Positions 29,182 through 38,226 of a stretch of DNA of 64,000 nucleotides are shown here, one piece after another. How positions within the stretch are numbered: position 1 is the stretch's first letter; each line of letters begins with the position of its first letter. A program made the translations under genes and the position numbers. Source of the stretch: Anthocerotibacter panamensis C109 (GTDB lineage: Bacteria; Cyanobacteriota; Cyanobacteriia; Gloeobacterales; Anthocerotibacteraceae); assembly GCF_018389385.1 (NCBI RefSeq), contig NZ_CP062698.1, positions 3,690,667 through 3,754,666 on the forward strand. The letters are read 5' to 3'. The notes under the pieces were generated by a model that worked only from the letters and a program-made list of their open reading frames with translations, had not been told where the DNA came from and did no database searches.

Positions 29182-29396
29182 TACGTCGATGAGCCTATAT
29201 CGTGGGTCCATAGGATTGGTATAGCTGAAAGATTCTACGGGAGCATGTGGGACTGAAAGTTATGGGTATTTGCTTGTCATCTTCGATGATTACAGGGGGC
29301 TTTTCAGCAATGTTCACAACGCACCTCTAAACAATAAGCCACGGATAGACCTCTTGCACAGACTGCCTTAGACGTCGCGCTAAGGTTAGACAGGCT

Positions 29397-30086
29397 TCAG
29401 CGGTCCTCTGCCGGATCCACTCCAGAGACTTCTTGCCCGGAGGAGTTGATGTAGCTCCACTTTTCACCCGTACGCACTTTGGCAAGACCATTGGCAAAGA
29501 AGGAGGTTTCGGTGTAGCGAGCGGGGATGACCAGCTTCCCTTGCGGGTCAATGTAGCCCCAACGACCACCCAGCTTTACTGAAGCCCGCTCTTCTGCAAA
29601 ATAAGAAGCTTCCTCAAACTGTAAGGGGATGACCAGATTTCCTTGCTTATCGATATAGCCCCAGCGCCCTCCCATTTTGACCCCGGCGCGCCCCGAAAAA
29701 AAAGAAGCGACCGCATCGAAGCGCGGCTGAACCACAAACCGCCCGGTCTTATCGATGTAGCCGTATTGTTCTGCCACCTTGACTCCGGCCAGTCCATCGG
29801 AGAATGGGTAGACAAAATCGAAGCGCGGCTCAATCACAAACGCTCCGTTAGGATCAATGTAGCCATACTTGCTCCCTATTTTGACCGCTGCCAAGTCCCC
29901 ATCAAACTTCCAGGCATAGTCGAATTGTGGGCGGATCAAGACCTGACCCCGATGATTCACATAGCCCCATTTGCCGTTTTGCTCTAGAGGAAAAAGCTGG
30001 TCTCCACCCACAAGTTGCGACGGCATATCACAGGCAGTCAGCCCTAAGATGCCCAAACTCAGACTCCATCGATATAGCGCCTTCAT
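29397..30086 (-). CDS. WG-repeat lipoprotein
   Basis: The protein (229 residues from the ATG at 30086) has a lipobox LTAC after a short hydrophobic segment, so it is anchored to a membrane. Six WG-type repeats follow, each of about 32 residues: GKWGYVNHRGQ, SKYGYIDPNGA, EQYGYIDKTGR, GRWGYIDKQGN, GRWGYIDPQGK and EKWSYINSSGQ. WG repeats form beta-rich scaffolds of uncertain function. It is isolated. Confidence 0.88.
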   Translation of the reverse strand: MKALYRWSLSLGILGLTACDMPSQLVGGDQLFPLEQNGKWGYVNHRGQVLIRPQFDYAWKFDGDLAAVKIGSKYGYIDPNGAFVIEPRFDFVYPFSDGLAGVKVAEQYGYIDKTGRFVVQPRFDAVASFFSGRAGVKMGGRWGYIDKQGNLVIPLQFEEASYFAEERASVKLGGRWGYIDPQGKLVIPARYTETSFFANGLAKVRTGEKWSYINSSGQEVSGVDPAEDR

Positions 30087-30299
30087 CCTCACCCCCCGCA
30101 ATCACTTTATCATACTTCAAACATCCACGAATTGGCTCTAACAATATAAAATTTACAGTAATAAAACTAGCTATACATTAAGAATCGGCTCTTGATGGAC
30201 TCTTGACAACTTTAGCTGTGGGAAACTTTAGGGGAAGTTTAGATACACTAATTTCGCTCAGGGTATGCTACAAGCAGATAGTTAAACCCAGCGAATGAC

Positions 30300-30662
30300 G
30301 TGGTCAACCAACCGGTAAGTAGTGCTGCTGACCTGCTCCATAGATATCAATTAGGGGAGCGAATGTTTAAGGGGGCTAGCCTGCAAAGTGCTGACCTGCA
30401 AGGAGCCAATCTACACCAGGCAATCCTCTGGGGGGCTATTTTGTGGGGGGCCAATTTACAGCGGGCCAGCCTTCAAGAAGCTGTCCTACAGCGAGCTGAT
30501 CTCCATGGAGCCGACCTCAAGGGAGCCAACCTCCGCGGGGCCTTTCTAGGGGCTGCTGACCTGAGAAAAGCCATTCTCCTGGAAGCTGACTTGACCGGGG
30601 CTAACCTGGAGGGCGCGGTGCTGAAGGGTGCCATTATGCCTGATGGTACGGTCCATCCTTAA
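30300..30662 (+). CDS. Pentapeptide repeat protein
   Basis: The 120-residue protein begins at GTG (the nearby ATG frame closes after a few codons). After a 20-residue lead it has about 17 pentapeptides of the A(D/N)LxG type (ADLQGANLHQ, ANLQRASLQ, ADLHGADLKGANLRGAFLGAADL), which build a right-handed square beta-helix. Such small proteins are common in cyanobacteria; some shield DNA gyrase, but nothing here points to that. Confidence 0.9.
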   Translation: MVNQPVSSAADLLHRYQLGERMFKGASLQSADLQGANLHQAILWGAILWGANLQRASLQEAVLQRADLHGADLKGANLRGAFLGAADLRKAILLEADLTGANLEGAVLKGAIMPDGTVHP

Positions 30663-30813
30663 GAACAACCCGTTTGGGCCAAAGCTACACGCGTATCCTC
30701 AGACAGATTTGTGCGAATTAGTACAATTATCGCTATACTAGGCAGAAGCTGCATGGTGCGTTTCAGCCAGGATTCGGCAGGAGCGTCGCCTGGGGGTGTT
30801 TGTGGTTGTGGGG

Positions 30814-31953
30814 ATGAAGGCTTCTGGGCAAGAGATGCCCTGGCGGACTGTACTGGCCCTGATGGCGGGGATGTTGTTCCTTTTTGCCAATATCACCGCC
30901 TATTTCCCGGTCCTACCGCTCTTTATCCAAGGACAGGGGCACGATACAACGGCGGTGGGGATCGCTATGGCGGTGTTTGGGGCTGGGGTCTTGTGCTCTC
31001 GGCCTCTAGTCGGTCAGATGGTAGACCGTTGGGGCACCCGTCCGCTGTTGTTTTTAGGGGGCGGGCTACTCTTGCTGGTCCAACCGCTCTACGCCCTAGC
31101 GAATACCCTCCCTTTACTCTATGGGGTGCGCCTTCTTCATGGTCTGGCCTTAGCCTGTTTCGCAACCGCCACCCATACCGCCTTCACTCTGGCTGTCCCC
31201 CCTGTAGTCCGCACGCGCTACCTGGGCTATTTGAGCGCAGCGAACACCGTGGGGTTTGGGTTAGGTCCGGTAGCGGGGCTGTGGGCCTATCGCTCAGGGG
31301 ATTATGAATTTTTTCTTGAGGCCATGGAAGCCGTGGCGCTGTGTGTCCTGCTCACTGTTTTTGCTGGTGCGGCGGTCAAGCCGACTGCGGTGCAGTCCTC
31401 CCCCTACCCCTGGTCGGTTATTCTGCGTTTCCCGGTGCGCGATGCCTGTCTCTTTACCTTGGTCGGAAGTTTTCTCCATGGTGGGATCACCAGCTATATT
31501 GCCCTGTGGAGCGATCAATCCGGGCTGTTTTTTGTAGTCTATGCGCTGACAGCAGTGGGGATTCGCCTACTGCTGGGCAACTGGGGGGACCGTCTGCCGG
31601 TGCGTTTGACCGGGGGATTAGCCCCACTCTTGATGGGTTTGGGTTGCACTGGTCTGTTCTTCAAAGCGGCGATTTTGCTGTGGGCAGTGGTCTATGGCTT
31701 AGGTTTTGGTCTGCTCTTCCCGGTCTTTTCGGCAGTCGTCGCGGGGGCTTCTAGCAATCAGGAGCGGGGGCGGGTTTTTAGTATTTTCCTCGGTGCTTTT
31801 GATCTAGGAATCACTTTGGGCAGTGGCCTGTTGGGTTATCTTTTGCCCTTCGGTACGCTGGGGGTGCTCTTTTTCGCGACGGGCTCGCTCGGCATTCTTT
31901 TGGGTCTCTACGGTTGGAGCGTGGGGCTAAAGGGGCTCAGTGACATAGCGTAG
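30814..31953 (+). CDS. MFS transporter
   Basis: The protein (379 residues from the ATG at 30814, six more if GTG 30796 is used) has about twelve hydrophobic segments and an MFS loop motif DRWGTRP after the second helix. It resembles drug or multi-solute exporters of the family; substrate unknown. No partner gene is evident, and the tRNA gene follows. Confidence 0.88.
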   Translation: MKASGQEMPWRTVLALMAGMLFLFANITAYFPVLPLFIQGQGHDTTAVGIAMAVFGAGVLCSRPLVGQMVDRWGTRPLLFLGGGLLLLVQPLYALANTLPLLYGVRLLHGLALACFATATHTAFTLAVPPVVRTRYLGYLSAANTVGFGLGPVAGLWAYRSGDYEFFLEAMEAVALCVLLTVFAGAAVKPTAVQSSPYPWSVILRFPVRDACLFTLVGSFLHGGITSYIALWSDQSGLFFVVYALTAVGIRLLLGNWGDRLPVRLTGGLAPLLMGLGCTGLFFKAAILLWAVVYGLGFGLLFPVFSAVVAGASSNQERGRVFSIFLGAFDLGITLGSGLLGYLLPFGTLGVLFFATGSLGILLGLYGWSVGLKGLSDIA

Positions 31954-32004
31954 ACTGGTTCACGCCGTCATGGAGGGCTTACGGCTAGGGGGGCTGCGCC
32001 GCTG

Positions 32005-32020
32005 TGCTAGGATAATCTAT
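32005..32020 (+). promoter_or_regulatory. Possible promoter of tRNA-Arg
   Basis: A -10-like stretch (TAGGATAATCT) lies 5-15 bases before the mature tRNA start. No clear -35 partner is seen. Confidence 0.3.
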
Positions 32021-32025
32021 GTCTT

Positions 32026-32099
32026 GCGTCTGTAGCTCAGTGGATTAGAGTGGCAGGTTCCGGTCCTGTAGGTCGGGGGTTCGAATCCCTCCAGGCGCA
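32026..32099 (+). tRNA. tRNA-Arg(CCG)
   Basis: A 74-nt cloverleaf folds fully. The acceptor stem is GCGTCTG with CAGGCGC, the D arm is GCTC...GAGT and the anticodon stem is GCAGG/CCTGT around the loop TTCCGGT with anticodon CCG at 32060-32062. The T arm carries TTCGAAT. It reads CGG codons. The terminal CCA is not encoded. Confidence 0.95.
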
Positions 32100-32196
32100 G
32101 ACTAGCTCCCTCGGGCTGCACGAAGTTTGGACGGGATTCATCCCGATGGTACCGAGATGCTTATTCATGCCATGGGGCACCACAGGAGTAATCGCA

Positions 32197-33273
32197 ATGG
32201 CGCTGGAGCACATAGACCGTGGTCTGCCTGTAACTATTATCACGGGCTTTTTGGGTAGCGGTAAAACTACCTTGGTCAACCATATTCTCACGAATAATCA
32301 GGGCATCAAAACTGCCGTAATCGTCAATGAATTTGGAGATATCGGTATTGACAGTGCCCTCATTGTCTCGACGGACGAGAGCATGATTGAGCTGGATAAC
32401 GGCTGCGTCTGCTGCACGGTGCGCGATGACCTGATCGAAGCGACGCTCAGGATCTTGGAGCGTCCCAATCCGGTAGATTACCTGATTATCGAGACCACAG
32501 GTTTGGCAGACCCCGGACCGATAGCCATGACTTTTATGAGCCCGCAACTACGCCCCCTGACTCGCTTGGATGGCATTGTCGGCATGGTAGATGCCCTGAA
32601 TTATGCTCCAGACCTCTTTACTTCAGAGACTGCTGTCCATCAGATTGCCTACGCTGACGTTATTCTGCTCAACAAAACGGATGAAGTGACGCCTGAGCGT
32701 CTGGAGCAACTCCAGCAACAAATCAAAGACATTCAGCCTGAAGCGGCTATCCTTGCGACCCAAAATGCGGTGGTGGACCTGCGCTTGATCCTGGATGTAG
32801 GCGTCTTCAAACTGGAGAAGTACTTCCAGACGGAAGGTGCAGACCATTCCGATCATGGGCACAACCATCATGATCATGACCATCATGATCACCATCACCA
32901 TGAGCACGACGATACCTGCGCTCCTGACTGCGGCCACGACCACACGCCCCACTTTGAGGCAGAAGGCTTCTCTTCGGTCTCGATTGAGCTTGATGAACCA
33001 CTCAGTGTCCAAAAATTAGAGCGTTTCTTGAAGGACCTTCCCGGAGGCGTCTTCCGGGCTAAGGGCTTTTTGTGGGTCAAAGAGAGTGCTGACAAGATCG
33101 TTTTTCACATGGTCGGGCAGCGGATGCGCCTCGACTACGAAAAATGGAAAACCCCACCTAAAAATCAGGTTGTCTTCATCGGTCAACATCTCGATAAAGA
33201 AGCCATTCGGCAAGGGTTTCTAGACTGTGTGAGCACAAAAGCCAAGGCTAAGGCTCGGGGTTTTGGTCGCTAG
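32197..33273 (+). CDS. CobW/ZNG-family GTPase with His-rich segment
   Basis: The 358-residue GTPase starts at ATG 32197, 8 bases after an AGGAG ribosome site; the longer frame begins inside the tRNA gene and is not real. It has Walker A GFLGSGKTT near 20-28, the metal motif DNGCVCCTVRDDL, Walker B ETTGLADPGP, NKTD and a C-terminal CobW domain. A His/Asp-rich stretch (about 213-248) with many HxH and HDH units should bind zinc or another metal. The family comprises metallochaperones used mostly under zinc limitation. It is not in a cobalamin gene cluster, so a metal role is preferred. Confidence 0.93.
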   Translation: MALEHIDRGLPVTIITGFLGSGKTTLVNHILTNNQGIKTAVIVNEFGDIGIDSALIVSTDESMIELDNGCVCCTVRDDLIEATLRILERPNPVDYLIIETTGLADPGPIAMTFMSPQLRPLTRLDGIVGMVDALNYAPDLFTSETAVHQIAYADVILLNKTDEVTPERLEQLQQQIKDIQPEAAILATQNAVVDLRLILDVGVFKLEKYFQTEGADHSDHGHNHHDHDHHDHHHHEHDDTCAPDCGHDHTPHFEAEGFSSVSIELDEPLSVQKLERFLKDLPGGVFRAKGFLWVKESADKIVFHMVGQRMRLDYEKWKTPPKNQVVFIGQHLDKEAIRQGFLDCVSTKAKAKARGFGR

Positions 33274-33385
33274 CCAGGATTTATCCCTATGGGATTCATC
33301 TTTGTAGCCCATCCCAGCGTGCTACCTATAGGAACTGTTGGGAGGCCATGACAGAATGGTCTCTAGTCCTTTGACGGAGGAGTGC

Positions 33386-34435
33386 ATGAAGCGCCGTAAC
33401 CTTTGGCCTGGATTGTTAGTCCTGAGTGCTCTGGTGCTTGGCACCCCAGCCCAAGCCCAAAAAAAAGTCCTCAACCTCTATATCTGGTCGGAATATATCG
33501 ACCCACAAATCATCAGCGACTTCGAGAAGGCAACAGGTAGCAAAGTGGTGGTCACCCTCTACGAATCCAACGAGGATATGGTCGCCAAACTCCAGGGCGG
33601 AGGCGTGAGTCAGTACGACATCGTGGTACCCACAGACTACATTATTCCTACGATGGTCAAGCTCAACCTGCTGCAACCCATCCAAAAAAACCTCATCCCC
33701 AACTTCAAAAACCTCAATCCCAAATTCACCAACCTCTCTTTTGATCCCGGTAACCTCTACACTGCCCCCTATCAATGGGGTACCGTCGGGCTCGCCTACC
33801 GCAAGGACAAAGTAAAAAAAGCTGTACGCTCTTGGGGGCTGATCTTCGACGCCAAACAGCAGCAGGGACCCTTTACACTCATCGATGACCAACGCCCGAT
33901 GATTGGAGCCGCTGCCCTCTATCTGGGCTATGACATGAACACCACCGACAAAACCCAACTCCAAAAAGTTCAGCAAGTCCTGACTGAGAGCAAGAAGCGC
34001 AGTGCGGGTTTCATTGGCGGGGTGGGGGGGAAAAACCAGCTTTTGGCTGGGACGGCGGCGGTTGCGGTAGTCTACAACGGCGATGCTCTGCGTGCGGCTA
34101 AAGAAAATGCCAATATCGCCTACCTCATCCCCCAAGAGGGAGCCAATATTTGGCAGGACAACCTGGCGATCCCCGCCAAAGCGCCCCATCTGGAGTTGGC
34201 CCATCAGTTTATTAACTTTATCCTCAATGGCAAAGTGGGCGCTCAGTTGAGCAACTTCAACCAGTACGCCACGCCCAATAGTTCGGCGTTGAAGTTTATC
34301 AAGCCCCAAGATCTAAACAATCCGGCTATCTATCCCCTGCCTGCCACGATGGCTAAGCTCTACTTCAACAAAGCCATCAAGGGCAGCGACATGCGCCTCA
34401 TTGATGCGCTATGGACCAACATCAAGAGCCAGTAG
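33386..34435 (+). CDS. PotD-like polyamine/putrescine-binding protein
   Basis: The 349-residue protein has an N-terminal signal peptide (RNLWPGLLVLSALVLGTPAQAQ) starting at ATG 33386 after a GGAGG site. The mature part has LNLYIWSEYIDPQIISDFEKATGSKVVV, YDIVVPTDYIIPTMV and YTAPYQWGTVGLAYRKDK, typical of periplasmic polyamine-binding proteins of ABC importers. No permease or ATPase lies beside it. It ends 7 bp before a copper amine oxidase gene, which suggests amine uptake coupled to oxidation. Confidence 0.9.
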   Translation: MKRRNLWPGLLVLSALVLGTPAQAQKKVLNLYIWSEYIDPQIISDFEKATGSKVVVTLYESNEDMVAKLQGGGVSQYDIVVPTDYIIPTMVKLNLLQPIQKNLIPNFKNLNPKFTNLSFDPGNLYTAPYQWGTVGLAYRKDKVKKAVRSWGLIFDAKQQQGPFTLIDDQRPMIGAAALYLGYDMNTTDKTQLQKVQQVLTESKKRSAGFIGGVGGKNQLLAGTAAVAVVYNGDALRAAKENANIAYLIPQEGANIWQDNLAIPAKAPHLELAHQFINFILNGKVGAQLSNFNQYATPNSSALKFIKPQDLNNPAIYPLPATMAKLYFNKAIKGSDMRLIDALWTNIKSQ

Positions 34436-34442
34436 TTTAATC

Positions 34443-36341
34443 ATGATCCATGACGCTAAGCACCCCCTTGACCCTTTGAGTGCTGAAGAACTGAGCGCTG
34501 CTGTCTTATTAGTGCGCCGCGAGAAGTCGTTGGACGCACAGTTCCGCTTCGCCTCCGTCGCACTCCATGAGCCCCCGAAGTCCGTGGTACGGCAGTTTCA
34601 ACCGGGCGACCCTATCGACCGGGAAGCTTTTGTGATCCTGTTGGATAAGACCACCGGCACGACCTACCAAGCGGTTGTTTCTCTGACCCAAAAGACCCTC
34701 CACTCCTGGAAACCTATCCCTGGCGTGCAGCCGCGCATCATGGGTGAGGAGTTGGTGGCATGTGAGCAAGTGGTCAAAGCGCACCCGGAATTTCAGGAAG
34801 CGCTCGCCCGCCGGGGCATCACCGACCTGGACCTCGTGATGGTGGACCCCTGGGCAGGCGGGCACTATGGTTTCGAGGAAGAACAGGGGGTACGGCTCGC
34901 CCGTGCCCTATGCTGGCTGCGTGATTGCCCGACCGGAAATGCCTACGCCCGCCCCCTCGACGGGCTCGTGCCCGTAGTGGACTTAAACCGAATGGCAGTG
35001 CTCAGGGTCGAGGATCATGGTCTGGTCTCGATTCCTCCGCATCCCGGAAACTATACGGGCGAGTTCGTCAAACCCCGTGCACCGCTCAAACCCCTGGAGA
35101 TCGTGCAACCTGAAGGCAGCAGTTTTGAGGTCACGGGCTATGCTGTTCGCTGGCAGCGTTGGCAGTTGCGGGTAGGGTTTACGCCCCGCGAGGGGGTGGT
35201 CCTCCACACGCTGGGCTATGAGGACCAAGGGCGGGTGCGCCCGATTCTCTATCGCGCTTCGCTGGCGGAGATGGTCGTGCCCTATGGCGACCCGCGACCC
35301 CAGCATTTTCGCAAGAATGCCTTTGACCTAGGCGAGCATGGGGTGGGGATGCTCACGAATTCCCTCAAGCTGGGCTGCGATTGCCTGGGCGAGATTTACT
35401 ACTTCGATGCTTGGGTCTGCGACAGCCACGGGGAAGTGGTCTCCATTCCCCAAGCCATCTGCTTACACGAAGAGGACCACGGCATTCTCTGGAAACATAC
35501 CGATTGGCGCAGAAATCACGCCGAGGTCCGCCGCTCTCGCCGTTTGGTGCTCTCTTTTGTAGCGACCGTCGATAATTATGACTACGGCTTTTATTGGTAT
35601 TTTTATCAGGATGGAACGATTCAGTACGAAGCCAAACTGACAGGAATCTTGCTCACGGGGACGGCGCTCGACGAGGAGCAACCCCATTACGGCACCCTCG
35701 TCGCCCCGCGGGTCAATGCCCTGAACCATCAGCATTTCTTTGGGATGCGGCTGGATATGAGTGTGGACGGGGAGCATAACTCGGTCTACGAGGTGAATAC
35801 CGAGGCACAACCTGCCGGTCCTGATAATCCACAGGGCAATGCTTTTTTCGCTCAATCTACGCTGCTTGCCACCGAGTCCGAGGCACAGCGCCTTATCAAC
35901 CCGCTCTCTGCTCGCTCCTGGAACATTGTCAACCCCTGTGTCCTGAATAGTCTGGGTCAACCGGTCGCCTACAAACTTATCCCTGGAGAGAATGTCCTCC
36001 CCTTTGCCCACCCCGACTCCAGTATCCTCAAACGGGCGGGTTTTCTGACCAAGCACCTCTGGGTCACGCCCTACGAACCCGAGGAGCACTATCCTGCCGG
36101 AGATTATCCCAACCAACATCCCGGCGGCGAAGGCTTGCCCCGTTGGACTCAGGCAAATCGTCCGCTTGAGAACACCGATCTGGTCGTCTGGTACAATTTC
36201 GGGCACCATCACCTGCCGCGTCCTGAGGATTGGCCGGTCATGCCTGTCGCACACATCGGTTTTCTACTCAAGCCTACGGGTTTCTTTGACCGCAATCCCG
36301 CCCTGGATGTGCCGCCTTCAGGTAAGCACTGCCATAGCTAA
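34443..36341 (+). CDS. Copper amine oxidase (primary-amine oxidase)
   Basis: The 632-residue enzyme oxidises primary amines to aldehydes, ammonia and H2O2. The topaquinone precursor is Tyr379 in DNYDYG; copper ligands include His429 and His431 in NHQHFF and a His near the C-terminus (PVAHIGFLLKPTGFF). The substrate base region is YFDAWVCDSHGEVVSIPQAICLHEEDHGILWKH. No signal peptide is present, unlike E. coli TynA, so it is probably cytosolic. It lies 7 bp downstream of the PotD-like gene and is probably co-transcribed. Confidence 0.95.
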   Translation: MIHDAKHPLDPLSAEELSAAVLLVRREKSLDAQFRFASVALHEPPKSVVRQFQPGDPIDREAFVILLDKTTGTTYQAVVSLTQKTLHSWKPIPGVQPRIMGEELVACEQVVKAHPEFQEALARRGITDLDLVMVDPWAGGHYGFEEEQGVRLARALCWLRDCPTGNAYARPLDGLVPVVDLNRMAVLRVEDHGLVSIPPHPGNYTGEFVKPRAPLKPLEIVQPEGSSFEVTGYAVRWQRWQLRVGFTPREGVVLHTLGYEDQGRVRPILYRASLAEMVVPYGDPRPQHFRKNAFDLGEHGVGMLTNSLKLGCDCLGEIYYFDAWVCDSHGEVVSIPQAICLHEEDHGILWKHTDWRRNHAEVRRSRRLVLSFVATVDNYDYGFYWYFYQDGTIQYEAKLTGILLTGTALDEEQPHYGTLVAPRVNALNHQHFFGMRLDMSVDGEHNSVYEVNTEAQPAGPDNPQGNAFFAQSTLLATESEAQRLINPLSARSWNIVNPCVLNSLGQPVAYKLIPGENVLPFAHPDSSILKRAGFLTKHLWVTPYEPEEHYPAGDYPNQHPGGEGLPRWTQANRPLENTDLVVWYNFGHHHLPRPEDWPVMPVAHIGFLLKPTGFFDRNPALDVPPSGKHCHS

Positions 36342-36390
36342 GTAGGCAAGCGCTTTAAGTTACGATTGAGGCGGGTTCGAAGACCAAGCG

Positions 36391-36616
36391 ATGCTGACCC
36401 AAACTAATCCCCTGGCTGAACAGCGCGTTGTACGCTACGACATCGACTGGGTAACTTTTGAGACGATCCTGGCTGCTGTCGGGGACCGTCGCCCGACTTT
36501 GCCCTTGAAATAGCCCTTCTCTAGATCGTTTGCCTATCTATGCTGCTTTAGGCGTACCCGAAATCTGGCGCTACACTGGACGGACCAGGTACGTGTTCTG
36601 GAGGCAGAAACCCTAG
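36391..36616 (+). pseudogene. Remnant of an Uma2-family (DUF820) endonuclease gene
   Basis: The start MLTQTNPLAEQRVVRYDIDWVTFETILAAVGDRRPT is a typical Uma2 N-terminus and is soon cut by a stop (36511). Downstream, a different frame reads LPIYAALGVPEIWRYTGR, the conserved end region of the same family. The central catalytic part is missing, so this is a decayed gene in which a large internal piece was lost. Uma2 genes are abundant in cyanobacteria. Confidence 0.65.
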
Positions 36617-36679
36617 GTCAGACCGAAACCGTGCGCCGCTTCATCGCATCGATAAGGACGCTTCTTGATTGAGTACCCC

Positions 36680-37510
36680 TTAGCCTTTGAGCCCCTCCCC
36701 ACTCCCTGTAGGCAAGAAGAAACGCTGACTCAAGGCAAAAAAGACCAGGATCGGCAGAATCGAAATGACCGATGCTGCTGCGATTAAGCGCCAATCTTCA
36801 GAGAAAGCACTCGCCAAAGTCGCCACGCCAAGAGGCAAGGTGAAGTAGTCTGGGTTATCGACCATAATGAGCGGCCAGAGGAAATCCCCCCACAGCCCGA
36901 CAAAAGTAAACACAGCCAGCGTAGTCAGCGCAGGACGGATTGCGGGGACAAGGACGAACCACCAGGTTTGCAGCAGTCCGCAGCCATCGAGTCGGGCTGC
37001 TTCCTCCAACTCTTTGGGGACCGTCATGAACGCCTGACGCAATAAAAACACACCGAAGGCTGAGACCAGATAAGGGAAGACCAAACCCAGATAACTATTG
37101 GTCAAGTGTAGCTTCACAGCCAAGATATAGAGCGGGATCATCGTTATCTGAAAAGGGATCATTAAGGTGCCGATGACCAGCCAAAAAATCACCCTTTTGC
37201 CCGGAAAGGACAGCCTTGCCAACGGATAGGCAGCCAAAGCGCATAAGAAGAGATTGCAGACCACCGCGAGGACAGAGACGACGGTGCTGTTCCAGAGATA
37301 GCGAGCAAAGGGATAGTTATTCCAAACAAGCAAAAAATTAGCCCAGGTTGCTTGTTGGGGGAACAACTGCGGCGGATATTGGAAAATATTTTCGCCTGGG
37401 GACTTAAAAGCAGTACTCACAAGCCAGAAAAGGGGGCTAATTAGCAGCAAACCTACTCCCGCGAGGAGCGTGTAGTAGAGGGCGGTGGCGGCGGGACTTC
37501 GCTTGGGCAT
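36680..37510 (-). CDS. ABC sugar transporter permease (MalG type)
   Basis: The 276-residue protein (start at 37510, MPKRSPAATALYYTLLAG) has six membrane helices and the MalG-type EAA loop with EELEEAARLDGCGLLQTWWFVLVPAIRPAL. It belongs to carbohydrate importers and is probably one half of a permease pair. The partner permease, binding protein and ATPase are not nearby. An in-frame ATG at 37549 would add 13 residues. Confidence 0.9.
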   Translation of the reverse strand: MPKRSPAATALYYTLLAGVGLLLISPLFWLVSTAFKSPGENIFQYPPQLFPQQATWANFLLVWNNYPFARYLWNSTVVSVLAVVCNLFLCALAAYPLARLSFPGKRVIFWLVIGTLMIPFQITMIPLYILAVKLHLTNSYLGLVFPYLVSAFGVFLLRQAFMTVPKELEEAARLDGCGLLQTWWFVLVPAIRPALTTLAVFTFVGLWGDFLWPLIMVDNPDYFTLPLGVATLASAFSEDWRLIAAASVISILPILVFFALSQRFFLPTGSGEGLKG

Positions 37511-37705
37511 CCACCCAGTTTGCCATAGAGCCCCGGCTACGAGCGCCAAATCTGCCTGCGCATTGAGACAGAATGCCTCCTAGCGCGCAAAAGCTACGCT
37601 GGTTCGGTGGAGGGAATTTTTATAGAGAAACCTGATGGGCTTGTCCTCAGGCCCAACCCTGATTTATAGTGGGGAACTGCTGAATATATCGCCAGGAGTC
37701 CCACC

Positions 37706-38149
37706 GTGAAGTTAGCCGATGCACAGCCTCAAAAGGGAGCCCGTTTAGTCTCGAAGAAGCGGGTTGGCCGTGGGCATGCGGCGGGCCAGGGCAAGACCAG
37801 TGGTCTGGGGATGCGCGGACAAAAAAGTCGCTCCGGCGGCGGCGTGCGCCCCGGTTTTGAAGGGGGTCAGACCCCTCTTTACCGTCGCCTGCCCAAGCTC
37901 AGCTATTTCTCCAACCCCAACCGAGTCGCCAATACCGAGATCAGCGTGGGTAAATTAGCGCAACTGCCCGCCGGAACCGAAGTCACCCATGCGAGCCTCG
38001 CCGCCCTCAAGATCGTGAGCAAGCACGGAGCCCTGCGTGTCCTAGGCACCGGGGAGATCACCGTCCCGCTCAACGTGACCGCCACCCACTTTACTGCTAG
38101 CGCCCGCGCCAAAATTGAAGCCGCAGGCGGAACCTGTACCGAAAGCTGA
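37706..38149 (+). CDS. rplO: 50S ribosomal protein L15
   Basis: The 147-residue protein starts at GTG after an AGGAG site. It has the L15 hallmarks: basic N-terminus, GRGHAAGQGKTSGLGMRGQKSRSGGGVRPGFEGGQTPLYRRLPK and a C-terminal helical part ending AAGGTCTES. In most bacteria and cyanobacteria the gene sits between rpsE and secY; here no ribosomal gene is next to it. A strong hairpin follows. Confidence 0.96.
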   Translation: MKLADAQPQKGARLVSKKRVGRGHAAGQGKTSGLGMRGQKSRSGGGVRPGFEGGQTPLYRRLPKLSYFSNPNRVANTEISVGKLAQLPAGTEVTHASLAALKIVSKHGALRVLGTGEITVPLNVTATHFTASARAKIEAAGGTCTES

Positions 38150-38159
38150 ATGTGTCCAT

Positions 38160-38188
38160 AAAAACGGGGGGCTTTGCCTCCCATTTTT
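38160..38188 (+). terminator. Rho-independent terminator of rplO
   Basis: A GC-rich stem (GGGGGGC with GCCTCCC, one G-T pair) extended by five A-T pairs encloses a three-base loop and ends in TTTTT. It begins 10 bases after the L15 stop. Confidence 0.85.
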
Positions 38189-38226
38189 GTGCTACTTAAG
38201 TAAAAATCACACGCTTGACCTCAAGC

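Noticed and set aside
29182-29396. A possible small gene after the DUF6624 gene
   Set aside because: No frame has a start, ribosome site and conserved pattern; frames are short and broken.
32050-32196. Upstream start of the CobW-like gene
   Set aside because: It would begin inside the tRNA; a good ribosome site precedes the ATG at 32197.
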